Assembly (NCBI GenBank): GCA_016203175.1
Contig: JACQNH010000012.1
Location: 1-11,393, forward strand
Length of the DNA stretch: 11,393 nt
From: Candidatus Woesearchaeota archaeon
GTDB lineage: Archaea; Nanobdellota; Nanobdellia; SCGC-AAA011-G17; JACQNH01
Direction of reading: 5' to 3'
The notes under the pieces are model-generated. The model made no database searches, was not told where the DNA came from, and saw only the letters and a list, made by a program, of their open reading frames with translations. Positions 10,887 through 11,393 of this stretch are shown one piece after another (position 1 is the stretch's first letter; each line of letters starts with the position of its first letter). The position numbers and the translations under genes are program-made.

Positions 10887-11179
10887 TTTATCCAACCCTT
10901 TCTTTTGCAATGTTCCTCACATTTTTGATAGAACCATGCAAAAATTATACCTGTGATATAAGCTGCTAAAACTATTTCTATTAGCCCCCTAATAAAAATC
11001 AAAAAAGTAAATTGAGGAATCTTTCCAATAAGTGTCAGATCTATACCATGTATCCAATCATTAAAAAAACGTAAAGTCTGAATTGGCCATAGTTTAAAAG
11101 CTAAGGCACAAATTGTATATAAAACCCCACTAGTTAAGCCTAAAGCAAAACCTGTTGGATGAAGATAATGACTTTTCAT
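10883..11179 (-). CDS. DUF5676-like small membrane protein
   Basis: A 98-residue protein with two or three helices: about 10-30 (GFALGLTSGVLYTICALAF), a short amphipathic stretch with FFNDWIHGIDLTLIGK (38-53), and about 56-86. The HGIDLTLI phrase and the layout recall DUF5676 proteins, which are found with heavy-metal and other small membrane proteins. The tail CEEHCKRKGWIK holds two cysteines and a histidine facing the cytoplasm and might bind metal. It opens the three-gene membrane cluster; the stop overlaps the next ATG by 4 nt. A strong GAGGTGAT ribosome site (11184-11191) fixes the start. Confidence 0.65.
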   Translation of the reverse strand: MKSHYLHPTGFALGLTSGVLYTICALAFKLWPIQTLRFFNDWIHGIDLTLIGKIPQFTFLIFIRGLIEIVLAAYITGIIFAWFYQKCEEHCKRKGWIK

Positions 11180-11183
11180 TGTA

Positions 11184-11230
11184 TCACCTCTTAACTTTAA
11201 TTTACTTTTATCTATCTAAACATATAAAAG
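11184..11230 (-). promoter_or_regulatory. Promoter and Shine-Dalgarno site of the membrane-gene operon
   Basis: TATA box CTTTTATATG at 11221-11230, a leader of about 20 nt, and GAGGTGAT at 11184-11191 just before the ATG at 11179. It lies about 25 bp from the probable left end of the insertion sequence. Confidence 0.55.
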
Positions 11231-11252
11231 CCTTTCTCTTTTAGCTTAAAAT

Positions 11253-11278
11253 TGTGGTGTCCGGAAATTATTTCGCAC
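11253..11278 (+). mobile_element. Probable left end (terminal inverted repeat) of an insertion sequence
   Basis: TGTGGTGTCCGGAAATTATT followed by TCGCAC, about 32 bp before a transposase-like start codon. Ends that begin TGT and carry GTCC...AAAT...TCGCAC are seen in IS481-type and related elements, from memory and not checked. The matching right end lies outside the window. Confidence 0.45.
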
Positions 11279-11309
11279 TAGTTTTATAAGTGAGTTCTCC
11301 ATTAGTCCT

Positions 11310-11393
11310 ATGGTAAAATTAAACAAAAGTAGGATTAAGTGGCTCATAAAACAAGTCACAAGAAACAACAAAAAACCAAGAGAGGTAGCAACC
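11310..11393 (+). CDS. Start of a probable transposase (IS481/rve-type), cut by the window end
   Basis: Open from ATG at 11310 to the last base, 28 residues: MVKLNKSRIKWLIKQVTR, then NNKKPREVAT. This is a basic helix followed by a turn and the beginning of a second helix, as in the helix-turn-helix that opens IS481-like and other integrase-core transposases, where it contacts the element ends. The catalytic DDE core is beyond the window. The close upstream inverted-repeat-like end supports it. Another DNA-binding protein with the same kind of start cannot be excluded. Confidence 0.5.
   Translation, partial: MVKLNKSRIKWLIKQVTRNNKKPREVAT

Overview
The window looks archaeal, most likely from a small-genome, AT-rich DPANN lineage (Woesearchaeota/Pacearchaeota-like; this placement is inference). 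The main evidence is: TATA boxes (CTTTTAAA, GCTTAAA, TTTATATA) lying 20-30 nt ahead of many start codons, which implies leaderless transcripts; a minus-strand tRNA-Gln with bulge-helix-bulge introns and an A1-U72 pair; a stand-alone Bud32 kinase of the KEOPS complex; an archaeal FtsZ; and an archaeal-type long FKBP isomerase. A second set of genes has good Shine-Dalgarno sites instead.

Layout. 1-1153: end of an A-type Fe-S carrier (IscA/ErpA), a three-cysteine ferredoxin that starts on the next base, and an FAD/NAD(P) reductase, together a redox/Fe-S group. 1158-3850: an endonuclease IV-like TIM-barrel gene (minus) with a toxin-type cassette on each side. One is a Fic-domain AMP transferase gene bounded by a perfect 39-bp direct repeat. 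The other is a vapB-vapC pair bounded by a 42-bp direct repeat (41/42 identical) made from the 5' end of the TIM-barrel gene itself. Each cassette is little more than promoter plus gene(s), with no recombinase. 3888-4054: tRNA-Gln(UUG) with two introns, one at 37/38 and one inside the T-loop. 4159-5289: an MFS transporter. 5309-5770: a polar protein with a CPxC knuckle. 5880-6485: Bud32. 6553-6654: a 33-residue zinc-ribbon-like peptide. 6745-8584: an apparent operon of ftsZ followed by two small, mutually similar unknown proteins. 8683-9324: the FKBP-type isomerase. 9427-10005: a coiled-coil protein. 10006-11179: three overlapping or abutting small membrane-protein genes (DUF5676-like, DUF2892-like, lycopene-cyclase-domain-like). 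11253-end: probable left end of an insertion sequence and the start of its transposase, cut by the window edge.

The most striking structure is the pair of cassette insertions with ~40-bp flanking duplications on either side of one gene. The 3' one duplicates the short spacer between two convergent genes. The 5' one duplicates the first codons of the TIM-barrel gene, leaves a stranded 16-codon start behind, and places the intact copy behind vapC with a new ATG. This points to one integration mechanism that makes ~40-bp duplications and moves toxin modules. The second notable feature is the T-loop intron, whose splice sites fit a bulge-helix-bulge at single-base precision.
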